Notes under the pieces: generated by a model
The model's database searches: none
Told to the model about the DNA's origin: nothing
Seen by the model: only the letters and a program-made list of their open reading frames with translations
Made by a program: the position numbers and the translations under genes
Shown: piece by piece, positions 1 to 9,123 of the stretch
Layout of the letters: each line of letters begins with the position of its first letter
Position numbering within the stretch: the stretch's first letter is position 1
Origin: Pseudomonadota bacterium
GTDB lineage: Bacteria; Chloroflexota; UBA6077; JAJPHF01
DNA: 64,000 bases
Reading direction: 5' to 3'
NCBI GenBank assembly: GCA_021325365.1
Contig: JAJPHF010000176.1
Span: 53,170 to 117,169 of the forward strand

Positions 1-1250
1 GCTACGTCCGCGAGCACGTCCTGAGCGCGCCGGGCTTCACGGCCGAGCGCTACGCGGTCGAGCGGGGCGAGCCGGCCCGGGACCGCATCGTGCTGTCGGG
101 CAACCAGGCGGTGAGCCTGGGGGCGCTGGCGGCCGGCGTGGAGTTCTTCGCCGGCTACCCGATCACGCCTGCCAGCGACATCATGGAGTTCCTCGCCGCC
201 GAGCTGCCGAAGGTGGGGGGCTCGGTGATCCAGGCCGAGGACGAGATCGCGTCGATCAACATGGTGCTGGGCGCCTCGTTCGCCGGCAAGCGGGCGATGA
301 CCTCGACCTCCGGCCCCGGCGTCAGCCTGATGATCGAGGCGCTCGGCCTGGGCGCCATGGCCGAGCTGCCCTGCGTGCTCGTCGACGCGCAGCGCGCCGG
401 CCCGTCCACGGGCATGCCCACGCGTCACGAGCAGGGCGACCTCTTCATGGCGGCGACCGGCGGCCACGGCGACATCCAGCGCATCGTGCTGGCGCCGACC
501 TCCGTGGAGGACTGCTTCTACCAGGTGCAGAACGCCTTCAACCTGGCCGACAAGTACCAGATGCCCGTGATCGTGCTGCAGGACACGGTGCTGGCGGTGC
601 GGAACGAGAGCATCCCGCGGCCCGACCCGAACCGGATTCCGCGGCAGACGCGGCTGCTCTACCAGCCGAATGGCAACGGCCACGGCGCCCCGCCGCCGCA
701 CGAGGGCTACTTCTCGCGCTACGCGCTCACGGAGAGCGGCATCTCGCCGGTATCCGTCCCCGGGCAGCCCGGCGGGCAGTACGTGGCGACGGGCCTGGAG
801 CACAGCGAGGAGGGCCGGCCCCGCTACGACCCGGTGACCAAGCGCGAGATGACCGAGAAGCGCATGAAGAAACTGGCCGCCGCGCCGCAGGACGCGCCCG
901 AGGCGGAGTACTGGGGCGACCCGGCGGCGGAGATCGGCATCATCACCTGGGGCTCGACGGCGGGGCCGGTGCAGGAGGCGATCCGCCTGGCGGCGGCGGA
1001 GGGCATCCGCGTGGCGGGCATGGCGCCGAAGATGCTCTGGCCGGTGGCCGCGGGCCAGATCGAGCCGTTCCTGCAGGGCAAGCAGGACGTGCTGGTCGCC
1101 GAGGTGAACTACAGCGGGCAGTTTGCCGACATTCTGGCGGCGCGCTTCGGGCGCCCGTTCGAGAAGCTAACGGTGTACGCGGGCGAGGCGTTCCGCGTGC
1201 GCGACATCCTCGCCGCGATCCGGGCCCAGGCCCGCGCCGCGGTCCGCTAG
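1..1250 (+). CDS. korA: 2-oxoacid:ferredoxin oxidoreductase, alpha (gamma-alpha fused) subunit, 5' end outside window
   Basis: With KorB it catalyses CoA- and ferredoxin-dependent oxidative decarboxylation of a 2-oxoacid (2-oxoglutarate or pyruvate) in the cytoplasm. The reading frame is open from base 3, so the true start lies to the left. The GTG at 90 is only an internal candidate, because the residues before it (ending RDRIVLSGNQ) run straight into the alpha domain. About 415 residues are visible. They contain the pyrimidine-domain motif GYPITPASDIMEF and end at a stop 12 bases before korB. The part off-window is expected to be the gamma domain, as in alpha subunits of about 600 residues. 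Coupling to korB supports the call. The substrate cannot be told from sequence alone. Confidence 0.93.
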   Translation, partial: YVREHVLSAPGFTAERYAVERGEPARDRIVLSGNQAVSLGALAAGVEFFAGYPITPASDIMEFLAAELPKVGGSVIQAEDEIASINMVLGASFAGKRAMTSTSGPGVSLMIEALGLGAMAELPCVLVDAQRAGPSTGMPTRHEQGDLFMAATGGHGDIQRIVLAPTSVEDCFYQVQNAFNLADKYQMPVIVLQDTVLAVRNESIPRPDPNRIPRQTRLLYQPNGNGHGAPPPHEGYFSRYALTESGISPVSVPGQPGGQYVATGLEHSEEGRPRYDPVTKREMTEKRMKKLAAAPQDAPEAEYWGDPAAEIGIITWGSTAGPVQEAIRLAAAEGIRVAGMAPKMLWPVAAGQIEPFLQGKQDVLVAEVNYSGQFADILAARFGRPFEKLTVYAGEAFRVRDILAAIRAQARAAVR

Positions 1251-1262
1251 GGGCAGGAGAGT

Positions 1263-2126
1263 ATGGCTGAGACGATTACGCTGACCCATTCGCTCGACGA
1301 CTACAAGAGCGACGAGAAGCCGACCTGGTGCCCCGGCTGCGGCGACTTCGGCGTGCTGAACGCGCTCTACAACGCGATGCGGGCGAAGAACTACGACCCG
1401 AAGGACGTCGTGCTCGTCTCGGGCATCGGCTGCTCCAGTCGCCTGCCGTTCTTCGTCTCGACGTACGGCTTCCACGGCGTCCACGGTCGGGCGATGCCGA
1501 TCGCGACGGGCGTGAAGGTGGCGCGGCCGGAGCTCAACGTGCTGGTGCTCGGCGGCGATGGCGATGCCTTCGCCATCGGCGGCGGCCACTTCATGCACGC
1601 GGCGCGGCGCAACCTGAACCTGACCTATGTCATCATGGACAACCAGACTTACGGCCTGACCAAGGGCCAGGCGTCGCCCACGGCGCAGCTCGGCTACGTC
1701 CACAAGGCGGCGCCCAAGGGCACCGTCGAGGCGCCGGTGAACCCGCTGCTGCTGGCGATGGCCTGCGGCGCGAGCTTCGTGGCGCGCGGCTTCTCGGGCC
1801 AGCCGAAGGACCTGGCGCAGCTCATGCTGGCGGGCATCGAGCACAACGGGCTGGCGATCATCGACACGTACAGTCCGTGCCCGACGTTCAACCGCGTGAA
1901 CACCTTCAAGACCTACCGCGAGGAGGTCGCGCCGCTGCCGGCCGACCACGACCCGCACGACTTCGAGGCGGCGCTGCGCATCGCGGCGAGCCAGGAGCCG
2001 CGCTACCTCGGCGTGATCTACCAGCGCGAGGGCCCGAGCTACGACGAGCTGCTCGCGGCACGCAAGACGGGCACCCAGGCCGACCTGCCGCAGCTCCTGG
2101 AGAGCCTCTTCGACCGCTACAGCTAG
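1263..2126 (+). CDS. korB: 2-oxoacid:ferredoxin oxidoreductase, beta subunit
   Basis: This is the thiamine-diphosphate- and Fe-S-binding partner of KorA, 287 aa, a normal length. The TPP motif begins GDGDAF at residues 98-103 and closes with N127. Four cysteines sit where beta subunits bind a [4Fe-4S] cluster: C23 and C26 (CPGCG), C57 (GIGCSS) and C206 (PCPTFN). The ATG at 1263 follows a GGCAGGAGAGT ribosome-binding sequence. The gene starts 12 bases after korA and ends just before a strong inverted repeat. No separate delta ferredoxin subunit is present, as is usual for two-subunit enzymes. Whether it acts in the oxidative TCA branch or in reductive carboxylation is not decidable here. Confidence 0.94.
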   Translation: MAETITLTHSLDDYKSDEKPTWCPGCGDFGVLNALYNAMRAKNYDPKDVVLVSGIGCSSRLPFFVSTYGFHGVHGRAMPIATGVKVARPELNVLVLGGDGDAFAIGGGHFMHAARRNLNLTYVIMDNQTYGLTKGQASPTAQLGYVHKAAPKGTVEAPVNPLLLAMACGASFVARGFSGQPKDLAQLMLAGIEHNGLAIIDTYSPCPTFNRVNTFKTYREEVAPLPADHDPHDFEAALRIAASQEPRYLGVIYQREGPSYDELLAARKTGTQADLPQLLESLFDRYS

Positions 2127-2159
2127 GGCCCAGGCGCAGCCCGCGGGACGAACTGCGCG

Positions 2160-2201
2160 GCAGCGGCCGACCAGACCGCAGATGGTCTGGTCGGCCGCTG
2201 C
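2160..2201. terminator. Bidirectional hairpin terminator between korB and a convergent response regulator
   Basis: A perfect inverted repeat has arms of 18 bases (2160-2177 and 2184-2201) around a 6-base loop, GCAGAT. It lies in the 94-bp gap between two convergent genes, so it can stop transcription from both sides. There is no clear T-tract. Confidence 0.7.
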
Positions 2202-2220
2202 TACGATGACGACTGCCGCG

Positions 2221-2874
2221 TCAGGCGCCGAGGGGGTCGAGGCCGACGATGCTGGAGGCCTGGGCGGCCAGGCGGTACAGCTCGAAGGGCTTGACGACGT
2301 AGCCGTCGCCGCCCGCCTCGCGGCCCTGCAGGCGCGCGTCGATGCCGCTGCGCGCGGTGCAGAAGAGGATGCGCGCGGCCGCGGTGGTGGGATCGTCGCG
2401 CAGCACGCGGGCCACCTCGTAGCCATTCATCTCGGGCATCATCACGTCGAGCACGACGAGCGCCGGGCGCTCAGCCCGTGCCAGGGCCACCGCTTGCTGC
2501 CCGTTCGTGGCCGTCGAAACCGCGAAGCGCGGCTCTAGCACGGTGGCTACCATCTCGGCGACATCCGGCTCGTCGTCGACGATCAGCGCGCGCGGCTTGG
2601 GCTCCGTCTGCGTGCCGGTCAGCTTGGCCACGTCGCGCTCCCAGGCATGGCGGATGCGCCCGGCGACGGTGGCGACCTCGGGGCGCGGGTCGCGCTCCAG
2701 GGTCGCCAGCAGCACGGGGAACGCCTCCGGCGCGGGATCGCCGGCGGCGAGGTCGGAGAGCATCGTGGCGACCGCATCGCCGTCCCACACGATGCCGGCC
2801 TGCTCGGGCAAGCGGGCGAGAACCCTCTCACACCAGCGCTTCGGCGTCATGGTTGCGGCAGCTGCAGTACTCAT
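2221..2874 (-). CDS. Response regulator with an unidentified N-terminal domain
   Basis: This 217-aa protein has a C-terminal receiver domain from about residue 94. The acidic pair is D100/D101, the phospho-acceptor D143 (VVLDVMMPEMNGYE), the switch residue T173 and the conserved lysine K195 (VKPFE). The first ~90 residues are helical-looking and of no family I recognise; they contain WCERVLARLPEQ and a PRPEVATVAGRIRHAW stretch. There is no DNA-binding or output domain after the receiver, so it probably signals through protein contact. The gene stands alone with no kinase beside it. The ATG at 2874 follows a GGAGG-like sequence about ten bases upstream. Confidence 0.85.
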   Translation of the reverse strand: MSTAAAATMTPKRWCERVLARLPEQAGIVWDGDAVATMLSDLAAGDPAPEAFPVLLATLERDPRPEVATVAGRIRHAWERDVAKLTGTQTEPKPRALIVDDEPDVAEMVATVLEPRFAVSTATNGQQAVALARAERPALVVLDVMMPEMNGYEVARVLRDDPTTAAARILFCTARSGIDARLQGREAGGDGYVVKPFELYRLAAQASSIVGLDPLGA

Positions 2875-3150
2875 AAGCCTCCTTCCCCGAACCGCACGTT
2901 AGCCGCGCACAGCATACCGCGCCGCGTCGCATCCGCCAACCGCAGCGGTGCGCGGCGCGCCGAGCGGCCGAGCCGCGAGAAACGCTCGCCGGTATTGGGC
3001 TGGCTGGCTGCCGGAGGTTCGGTAGATTACCCGGGCAAGATACTGGCCGACGGGCCGTAACGTGATCTTTACTATCACTTCACCGGCGCGGCGGCGGCCG
3101 GCGGCCTGGTGTCTCCGCAGACAGCGTGCTGAAGGATGGGCGTCGCCGCC

Positions 3151-3225
3151 GGGGAGCGCGGGCGTCTCGCCCGCCCGGCCGGCGCCGCCTGGGCCGGCGA
3201 GGCGGCCGGGACGGCCGCGCTCCCA
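3151..3225. repeat. REP-like imperfect inverted repeat
   Basis: Outer arms GGGGAGCGCGG (3151-3161) and CCGCGCTCCCA (3215-3225) enclose G+C-rich sequence with internal complementarity. This is the main content of the 391-bp gap 2875-3265, where no gene is supported. Confidence 0.5.
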
Positions 3226-3265
3226 GGCCCCACCCGTGTTCCCGACTGAGCTGCCCGGTCCTGCA

Positions 3266-3670
3266 CTAAGATTGCGCGCTGCCGGCGCCGGCCGCCTCGG
3301 GGATTGGGCTCGTGCCCGACCAGTGGCCCACGTCGATAATCATGCCGTCCGGGTGGCGGAACTTCGACTCGTAGTACACGGTGCCCAGATGGACCGGGTT
3401 CATCTCGGTGGCGCCCGCCGCGAGCAGCTTGCGCCGCGTCTCGTCGTCGTTCTCGACGCTGAAGCCGATGTGCTCGAAGCCGGGCTTGGCGGGGGTGCCG
3501 CTTGTGCCGACCGCGAGCGGCAGCAGCGTCAGGTTCACGTCGCCGTCGGAGAGGTCGATAGGGCCGTGCTCGCGCCGCTGCACGAGCTGGAGGCCAAACA
3601 CGTCCTGAAAGAACTTGGCCAGGCCCTCGGTATCGTCGGTGCGAATCGCGATGTGCTTGATCTTCGCCAC
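3266..3670 (-). CDS. VOC-family (glyoxalase/dioxygenase superfamily) protein
   Basis: This is a 134-aa single VOC module of paired beta-alpha-beta-beta-beta units. Likely metal ligands are H6 (KIKHIAIRT), H67 (GFEHIGF) and E101 (YYESKF). The GTG start at 3670 is chosen because it follows GGGAGG at proper distance and gives MAKIKHIAI, the usual VOC beginning. The in-frame extension further upstream is not conserved-looking and would cross the predicted promoter. The substrate is unknown: candidates are methylglyoxal adducts, methylmalonyl-CoA or a resistance substrate. It is divergent from the response regulator at 3788. Confidence 0.82.
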   Translation of the reverse strand: MAKIKHIAIRTDDTEGLAKFFQDVFGLQLVQRREHGPIDLSDGDVNLTLLPLAVGTSGTPAKPGFEHIGFSVENDDETRRKLLAAGATEMNPVHLGTVYYESKFRHPDGMIIDVGHWSGTSPIPEAAGAGSAQS

Positions 3671-3706
3671 GATGCTCCTCCCGTCCGCGCGCTGCGTGTG
3701 GTGCCC

Positions 3707-3715
3707 ATTGTAGCA
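3707..3715 (-). promoter_or_regulatory. Extended -10 promoter for the VOC gene
   Basis: The minus strand reads TGCTACAAT, an extended -10 element. Transcription would begin near 3700, about 30 bases before the GTG at 3670. On the plus strand a TAGAAT at 3729-3734 may serve the divergent regulator gene, so the two promoters would overlap. Confidence 0.45.
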
Positions 3716-3787
3716 CCATTCCGCGCCGTAGAATGACTGTGAGCGCACCCGGTCCCGGGCGGACACGGGGAATGTCCGAGCTATCGA

Positions 3788-4471
3788 GTGGAGCCGATGC
3801 GCGCACGACTGCTGGTGATTGACGACGACGAGCATCTGTTGACCGCGCTGCGCCGCGCCCTCGCCTACGAGGGGTACGACGTGGAGGTGGCCTCGGCGGG
3901 GGAAGAGGGGCTGCGCCTGGCGCGCGACGCGCCGCCTGATTTGGTGGTGCTGGACGTGCGCCTGCCGGGGATCGACGGGCTGGAGGTTTGCCGCCGGCTG
4001 CGCGCCGGGGGCGACGTGCCGGTGCTCATGCTCACCGCGCGCGACGAGGTGGCCGACCGCGTGGCGGGGCTCGACGCGGGTGCCGACGACTACCTGGTTA
4101 AGCCCTTCGCGGTGGACGAGCTGCTGGCCCGCGTGCGGGCACTGCTGCGCCGGCGCGCGCCGACCACCGGCGGCGAGCTGCGCCTGGCCGATCTGACGCT
4201 CGATCCCGCCACGCGCGTCGTGCGCCGCGGCGGCCGCGAGCTAACGCTCACGCCAAAAGAGTTCGACTTGCTCGCGCTGTTCTTGCAGCACCCGCGCCAG
4301 GTGCTGACCCGCGAGGTGCTCTTCGAGCGCGTCTGGGGCTACGACTTCGACGGCCAGTCGAACGTGCTCGACGTGTACGTGGGCCACCTGCGGACCAAGC
4401 TCGAAGCAGACGGTGCGCCGCGCCTGCTGCACACGGTGCGCGGCGTGGGTTACGTGCTGCGTGAGGAATGA
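3788..4471 (+). CDS. OmpR/PhoB-type response regulator
   Basis: This is a DNA-binding transcription regulator, 227 aa from the GTG at 3788; an ATG at 3797 is an equally possible start. The receiver domain has D12/D13, phospho-acceptor D56 (VVLDVRLPG), T83 and K105 ([10 protein letters not shown]). A winged-helix domain follows from about residue 130, with the typical [12 protein letters not shown] and ending [12 protein letters not shown]. It overlaps the histidine kinase by four bases (ATGA), so the two form a two-component system. The sensed signal is unknown. HtrA encoded next downstream suggests envelope stress, which is inference from position. Confidence 0.95.
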   Translation: MEPMRARLLVIDDDEHLLTALRRALAYEGYDVEVASAGEEGLRLARDAPPDLVVLDVRLPGIDGLEVCRRLRAGGDVPVLMLTARDEVADRVAGLDAGADDYLVKPFAVDELLARVRALLRRRAPTTGGELRLADLTLDPATRVVRRGGRELTLTPKEFDLLALFLQHPRQVLTREVLFERVWGYDFDGQSNVLDVYVGHLRTKLEADGAPRLLHTVRGVGYVLREE

Positions 4472-5970
4472 TGCCGCTCAGCCTGCGCCTGACGCTTTGG
4501 TACACCGCGATCACGGCGGTCGCGCTGCTCGCGGCGAGCGCCATCGTGTACCTCAGCGTCGCCGGCAACTTGCAGCGCGACCTCGACGCCTCGTTGGCCA
4601 ACGAGGCCGAGAGCCTGGCCCGCGCCGTGACGATCCAGGGAGGGCTGCCGCTGCGCCCGCTGCGGCTGGTACTGCCCGACCTGAACACCTTCAGCGGCGG
4701 GGACCTGCTGATCCAGGTGGTCGACGCGCGCGGCACGGTGATCGATCGCTCGGAGAGCCTAGGGCGGGTGGCGCTGCCCGTCGACGCGGAGACCCGGCGC
4801 GCGCTGGCCGATGGCGCCCCGCGCTACTCGACCAGCCCTGTGCCCGGCGGCCAGGTGCGCGTCTACGTGCTGCCGCTGGTGCTGAGCGGGCAGGTGGTGG
4901 GCGCGCTGCAGGTGGCGCGATCCCTCACGCCGGTCGACAGCGCGACCGCTCGCGTCCTGCAGGCGCTGGCCGCCGTGGACGTGCTGCTGCTATTGATCGC
5001 GGCGGGGGCGGGCTGGGCGATGGCCCGCGGCGCGCTGCGACCGATCGCCGCCGTGCGCGACACCGCCGAGGCGATCGGCAGCTCCGGCGACCTCGACCGT
5101 CGCGTGCCCGTCGGCGCGGCGCGCGACGAGGTGGGGGCGCTCGCCGCCACCTTCAACCGTATGCTCGACCGCCTGCAAGCCGCCATCAGCGCCCAGCGCC
5201 GCTTCGTGGCCGACGCCTCGCACGAGCTGCGCACGCCGCTCACGACCCTGCGCGTGAACCTAGCCACGCTCCGGCGCGGCGACGCCCACCACTCGCCCAT
5301 CGAGATCGAGATCCTCGACGAGATGGACGGCGAGCTGCAGCGGCTCAGCCGGCTGGTCGAGGGCCTGCTCGCCCTCGCCCGCACCGACGCCGGGCAGCCG
5401 CTCGAGCGGACGCCCGTGGCGCTCGACGCGCTCGTCCGCAAGGTCTACCAGGCCGCGCTGCCCCACGCGGACGGCCGCGTGCTGAGCCTGGAGGAGATCG
5501 CGCCCGTCGAGGTGGCGGGGAGCGCCGATCACCTGGAGCAGGTCGTACGCAACCTGGTGGACAACGCGCTCAAGTACACGCCGCCGGGCGGGCACGTGAC
5601 GCTCAGCCTGCGCCGCGTGGGCGATGCCGCGGAGCTGCGCGTGCGCGACGACGGCATCGGCATCGCGCCGGAGGACTTGCCCCACGTCTTCGAGCGCTTC
5701 TACCGTGCGCCCGCCGCGCGGGGCAAGAGCGGCGCCGGCCTGGGCCTGGCCATCGCCGCCTCGATCGTCCGCGCGCACGGCGGCGCCATCGCGGTGGACA
5801 GCACCCCCGGCCAGGGCAGCACCTTCACGGTCACGCTGCCCGCCCGTCCGGGCGCCCCGTCGGCCGTCCCCGGCGCTGGGGACCTGGCCGCCACCGCGGT
5901 CGGCCCGCCTGTCCCTCTTCCGCTGGGCGAGGGACAGGGCGAGGGCTCCCCCTATTCATCGAATTTTTAA
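4468..5970 (+). CDS. Sensor histidine kinase
   Basis: This 500-aa membrane kinase pairs with the preceding regulator. TM1 spans about residues 8-30, an extracytoplasmic sensor region 31-160, TM2 about 162-184, then HAMP 185-240. The phospho-acceptor helix has H252 ([13 protein letters not shown]). The ATPase domain shows the N box NLVDNALKY (362-370), G1 DDGIGIA from 394, and G2 GAGLGLAIA from 422. The fold should end near residue 460. The last 40 residues, including [12 protein letters not shown], are encoded by a palindromic repeat and look like read-through into it, so the ancestral stop was probably earlier. Architecture is otherwise standard for the MprB/BaeS class. Confidence 0.95.
   Translation: MMPLSLRLTLWYTAITAVALLAASAIVYLSVAGNLQRDLDASLANEAESLARAVTIQGGLPLRPLRLVLPDLNTFSGGDLLIQVVDARGTVIDRSESLGRVALPVDAETRRALADGAPRYSTSPVPGGQVRVYVLPLVLSGQVVGALQVARSLTPVDSATARVLQALAAVDVLLLLIAAGAGWAMARGALRPIAAVRDTAEAIGSSGDLDRRVPVGAARDEVGALAATFNRMLDRLQAAISAQRRFVADASHELRTPLTTLRVNLATLRRGDAHHSPIEIEILDEMDGELQRLSRLVEGLLALARTDAGQPLERTPVALDALVRKVYQAALPHADGRVLSLEEIAPVEVAGSADHLEQVVRNLVDNALKYTPPGGHVTLSLRRVGDAAELRVRDDGIGIAPEDLPHVFERFYRAPAARGKSGAGLGLAIAASIVRAHGGAIAVDSTPGQGSTFTVTLPARPGAPSAVPGAGDLAATAVGPPVPLPLGEGQGEGSPYSSNF
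5908..5938. repeat. Palindromic G+C-rich repeat inside the kinase 3' end
   Basis: Arms CCTGTCCCTC (5908-5917) and GAGGGACAGG (5929-5938) are perfectly complementary. The element encodes [15 protein letters not shown] peptide, similar to that from elements at 35.6 and 53.9 kb. Confidence 0.7.
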
Positions 5971-5995
5971 CTTTCGCTCAGACGGCTTTTAGACA
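5966..5995 (+). promoter_or_regulatory. Possible promoter for the HtrA gene
   Basis: TTTAAC (5966-5971) and TAGACA (5990-5995) are separated by 18 bases and each match the -35/-10 consensus at four of six positions. The leader to the ATG at 6086 would be about 85 bases. Confidence 0.3.
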
Positions 5996-6085
5996 CGGCC
6001 CTTACGCTGTAAGAGACAAAGCCAGGCGGCGCCCCGCAGGCCGAGCAACGCGACCGAGCGCGCCGCCCACTTGAAGGAGGGAGTC

Positions 6086-7330
6086 ATGCGTACACTCGCA
6101 ACCGCCAGCCTGCGGCGGCTGATGGCCGGCCTGCTGGTGCTGGGGGTGGTCATCGGCATCGTGCTCACGCTGGTCCTGCCGCCCGTGGTGGCCGGGGTTG
6201 CCGTGGGCGCGCGCGACCTGGCGAGTCGCGCGGCCACGCTCGCCGCGCCGCCACCCGCGCAGGCCCAGCAAGCGCCCGCCAGTGTGTTGCCGCCGGCCCA
6301 GCCCGCGCAGATCCAGTTCCAGCAGGTCAACTGGGCGGACGTCGTCGACAAGGTTGGCCCCGCCGTCGTGACCGTGGTCAGCGACCTCGGCAATCAGGGC
6401 CCGCAGGGCATGCGCGGCTTCGGCCTGCCGATGCAGCCGATGCAGCCGGCGCAAGCGCTTGGCTCGGGTGTGATCGTCGATCAGCGCGGCTACATCGTGA
6501 CGAACAACCACGTGGTCGCGGATGGCCAGAAGTACCAGGTGATCTTCCAGGACGGCACGAAGGTGCCCGCGCGCCTGGTGGGCCACGACGATTACAGCGA
6601 CCTCGCGGTGCTGCAGGTGGACGGCAAGGTGCCCGCGGTGGCGACGCTTGGCGACTCGACCAAGCTGCGCCCGGGCGAGTCGGTCATCGCCATCGGCAGC
6701 CCGCTGGGCGACTTCCGCAACACCGTGACCTCGGGTGTCGTGAGCGCGGTCGGGCGCAAGCTCGACGATAGCGCCCCTGGCCTTACCGACCTGATCCAGA
6801 CCGACGCGGCGATCAACCACGGCAACTCGGGCGGCCCGCTGGTGGACCCGAGCGGCCAGGTGATTGGCATCAACACCGCCGTCGTGCGCGGCAGCAACTC
6901 CGGGCTCAGCGGGATGCTGGGCGGTGGCGGCGGCGACGTGGCCGAGGGCTTGGGCTTCGCGATCCCGAGCGCGACCGTGCGCACGGTGGTCGATCAGCTC
7001 ATCACGAACGGCACGGTGACCCGCCCGTACCTGGGCGTGAACTTCCAGTCGGTGAACCCGCGCATCGCCTCCTACTATGATCTCCAGGCGAAGCAGGGCG
7101 CGCTCGTCGTGCGCGTGGCCCCCAACAGCCCGGCGCGCAAGGCCGGCCTGCAGCAGGGCGACGTGATCACCGCGGTGGACGGCCAGCCGGTGAACGATCA
7201 GCAGGGCCTGCCCGAGCTGCTGAACAAGAAGCAGGTGAACGACCAGGTCACGCTGACGATCAACCGCGACGGCAAGGAGCAGACGCTGCAGGTGCAGCTC
7301 GCGCAGCGGCCGAACTCCGACAACAACTAG
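6086..7330 (+). CDS. HtrA/DegP-type trypsin-like serine protease with PDZ domain
   Basis: This is a membrane-anchored extracytoplasmic protease/chaperone for misfolded envelope proteins, 414 aa. The ATG at 6086 is preferred because it follows GAAGGAGGG; an in-frame TTG at 6071 would place that Shine-Dalgarno inside the gene. A signal anchor spans about residues 12-33, then an Ala/Pro/Gln linker. The catalytic triad is H142 (TNNHVVADG), D172 (YSDLAVLQ) and S248 (HGNSGGPLVD). One PDZ domain covers about 320-410 (SPARKAGLQQGDVITAVDGQ). It lies directly downstream of the two-component pair, consistent with a shared envelope-stress role. Confidence 0.95.
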   Translation: MRTLATASLRRLMAGLLVLGVVIGIVLTLVLPPVVAGVAVGARDLASRAATLAAPPPAQAQQAPASVLPPAQPAQIQFQQVNWADVVDKVGPAVVTVVSDLGNQGPQGMRGFGLPMQPMQPAQALGSGVIVDQRGYIVTNNHVVADGQKYQVIFQDGTKVPARLVGHDDYSDLAVLQVDGKVPAVATLGDSTKLRPGESVIAIGSPLGDFRNTVTSGVVSAVGRKLDDSAPGLTDLIQTDAAINHGNSGGPLVDPSGQVIGINTAVVRGSNSGLSGMLGGGGGDVAEGLGFAIPSATVRTVVDQLITNGTVTRPYLGVNFQSVNPRIASYYDLQAKQGALVVRVAPNSPARKAGLQQGDVITAVDGQPVNDQQGLPELLNKKQVNDQVTLTINRDGKEQTLQVQLAQRPNSDNN

Positions 7331-7359
7331 GTATCGCTACCTCTCCGACGGGAGACGGA

Positions 7360-7389
7360 CGGGGTGAGGGCAACGACGCCCTCACCCCG
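7360..7389 (+). terminator. Hairpin after the HtrA gene
   Basis: Arms CGGGGTGAGGGC (7360-7371) and GCCCTCACCCCG (7378-7389) are perfectly complementary around the loop AACGAC. The sequence resembles the palindromic repeats elsewhere in the window, so it may be a repeat copy serving as terminator. There is no T-tract. Confidence 0.5.
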
Positions 7390-7476
7390 CCGCGTCTGCG
7401 GCGCGCGCCGGACGCGTACAGTGGTCGCCTGCCCCATTTTGCGGCACAATGAGAGAAAGTTCGCGAGGAGGGCGCC

Positions 7477-9105
7477 ATGCGCCGCAACCGCTTCCCTCTC
7501 CGGCCCGCGTTCGCGCTGCTGGCCGCCTGTGCCATGCTCGTCGCCGGCTGCTCGGGCGGGCCGCAGAATGAGCGCGGCCCCGGCCAGGCCAACAGCGGCG
7601 GCGGCATTGTCGTCGCGAGCACGGCGGAAGCGGTCAGCTTCCATCCCTACAAGACGAGCGACACGGCGTCGGGCAGCTACCAGGGGCTCGTCTACGCCGG
7701 CAGCTTGCTGGAGCGCGACCCGGAGAACATCGAGCAGTTCAAGCCGAGCATGGCCCAGAGCTGGACGGTCAGCGACGACAAGATGACCTACACGTTCAAG
7801 CTGCGGCCGGACCTCGTGTGGAGCGACGGCCAGCCGCTCACGGCCGACGACTTCAAGTGGACGTTCGACCAGGCGAGCAAGCCCGAGAACGGCTGGCCCT
7901 ACATCACCAACCTCGAAGAGATCGATTCCTACGAGGCGCTCGACCCGCAGACGATCCAGGTGCGGCTCAAGGAGCCCCTGGCGGTCGGGCTGGAGATGGC
8001 CGATGGCATCACGCCCCTGCCCCGGCACATCTGGGAATCGCTCGACTGGAACAATCCCGACCAAAACCCCCAGATCATGAAGCCCACCGTGGGCTCCGGC
8101 CCGTTCTTGCTGCAGGAGTGGGTCAAGGACGACCACGCGACCTTCGTGCCCAATGAGCACTACTACAAGGGCAAGCCGAAGCTGTCGAGCTACACGGTGC
8201 GGATCGCCGGCGATCCGCGGATCGCGTTCCAGTGGCTGCGGACCGGCGAGGTCGACGAGTCGGGCTTTTCGCCCGACGACTATGCCGACGCGAAGCGACT
8301 GGACAACGTGACCGTCTACGAGTGGTGGCCGGCGACCGGCAACTGGAGCTACGTCGGCTTCAACCTGCGCCAGCCGATCCTGCAGGACAAGCAGGTTCGC
8401 CAAGCGTTGGCCTACGCGATCGATCGCAAGACGATCATCGACCGGGTCATGTATGGTCTGGCCCAGCCGACCTACTCGGCCTACGGGCCGAACTGCTGGT
8501 GTTACAACCCGGACGTGCCGCACCGCGACTACGACCCCGAGAAGGCGAAGCAGATGCTCGACCAGGCCGGCTGGCTGCCCGGCGCGGATGGCGTGCGCGT
8601 GAAGGACGGGCAGCGCATGCACCTGCGGCTGCTCTACGGCCCGCAGTCGAGCAAGGTGCGCACGGCGCTGGCGAGCATCGTGCAGGATAGCTTCAAGCAG
8701 ATCGGGGTCGAGGTGGAGATCACCGGCCTGGAGTGGGTGGCCTATCTCTCGGCGCTCAAGACGCCGCCCTACAACAACTGGGACATGAACGTGGGCGGCT
8801 GGCAGGCGACGATCGACCCCCACTGGATGTACCAGATCTGGAGCGAGGAGAACATCCCCGACCTCAACGCGGGCGCCTATCGGAACCCCGAGATAGAGAA
8901 GCTCTTCCAGGAGGGGGCGCGCGAGTTCGATCAGGCGAAGCGAAAGCAGACGTACGACCAGATCCAACAGATCCTGACGGACGACCAGCCCTACATCTAC
9001 CTGTACGTGGACAAGTCGTTCGAGGGCGTGAACAACCGCATCGGCGGCATCAAGCCCTCGCCGCTCGGCCTCGAATGGAACATCGAGGAGTGGTACACGC
9101 GGTAA
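7477..9105 (+). CDS. ABC transporter substrate-binding lipoprotein, family 5 (DppA/OppA type)
   Basis: This is an extracytoplasmic receptor for oligopeptides or similar solutes, 542 aa. The signal peptide ends in the lipobox LVAGC with C25 as the lipidated residue. The mature domain has the family hallmarks: YTFKLRPDLVWSDGQPLTA near the N-terminus, VRQALAYAIDRKTII in the middle, and a WNIEEW ending. The ATG at 7477 follows GCGAGGAGGGCGCC. No permease or ATPase gene is adjacent, so it must work with components encoded elsewhere. It is clearly related to, but more distant from, the two receptors at 38-43 kb. Confidence 0.93.
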   Translation: MRRNRFPLRPAFALLAACAMLVAGCSGGPQNERGPGQANSGGGIVVASTAEAVSFHPYKTSDTASGSYQGLVYAGSLLERDPENIEQFKPSMAQSWTVSDDKMTYTFKLRPDLVWSDGQPLTADDFKWTFDQASKPENGWPYITNLEEIDSYEALDPQTIQVRLKEPLAVGLEMADGITPLPRHIWESLDWNNPDQNPQIMKPTVGSGPFLLQEWVKDDHATFVPNEHYYKGKPKLSSYTVRIAGDPRIAFQWLRTGEVDESGFSPDDYADAKRLDNVTVYEWWPATGNWSYVGFNLRQPILQDKQVRQALAYAIDRKTIIDRVMYGLAQPTYSAYGPNCWCYNPDVPHRDYDPEKAKQMLDQAGWLPGADGVRVKDGQRMHLRLLYGPQSSKVRTALASIVQDSFKQIGVEVEITGLEWVAYLSALKTPPYNNWDMNVGGWQATIDPHWMYQIWSEENIPDLNAGAYRNPEIEKLFQEGAREFDQAKRKQTYDQIQQILTDDQPYIYLYVDKSFEGVNNRIGGIKPSPLGLEWNIEEWYTR

Positions 9106-9123
9106 TCTTGGGGCGGCGCACTC

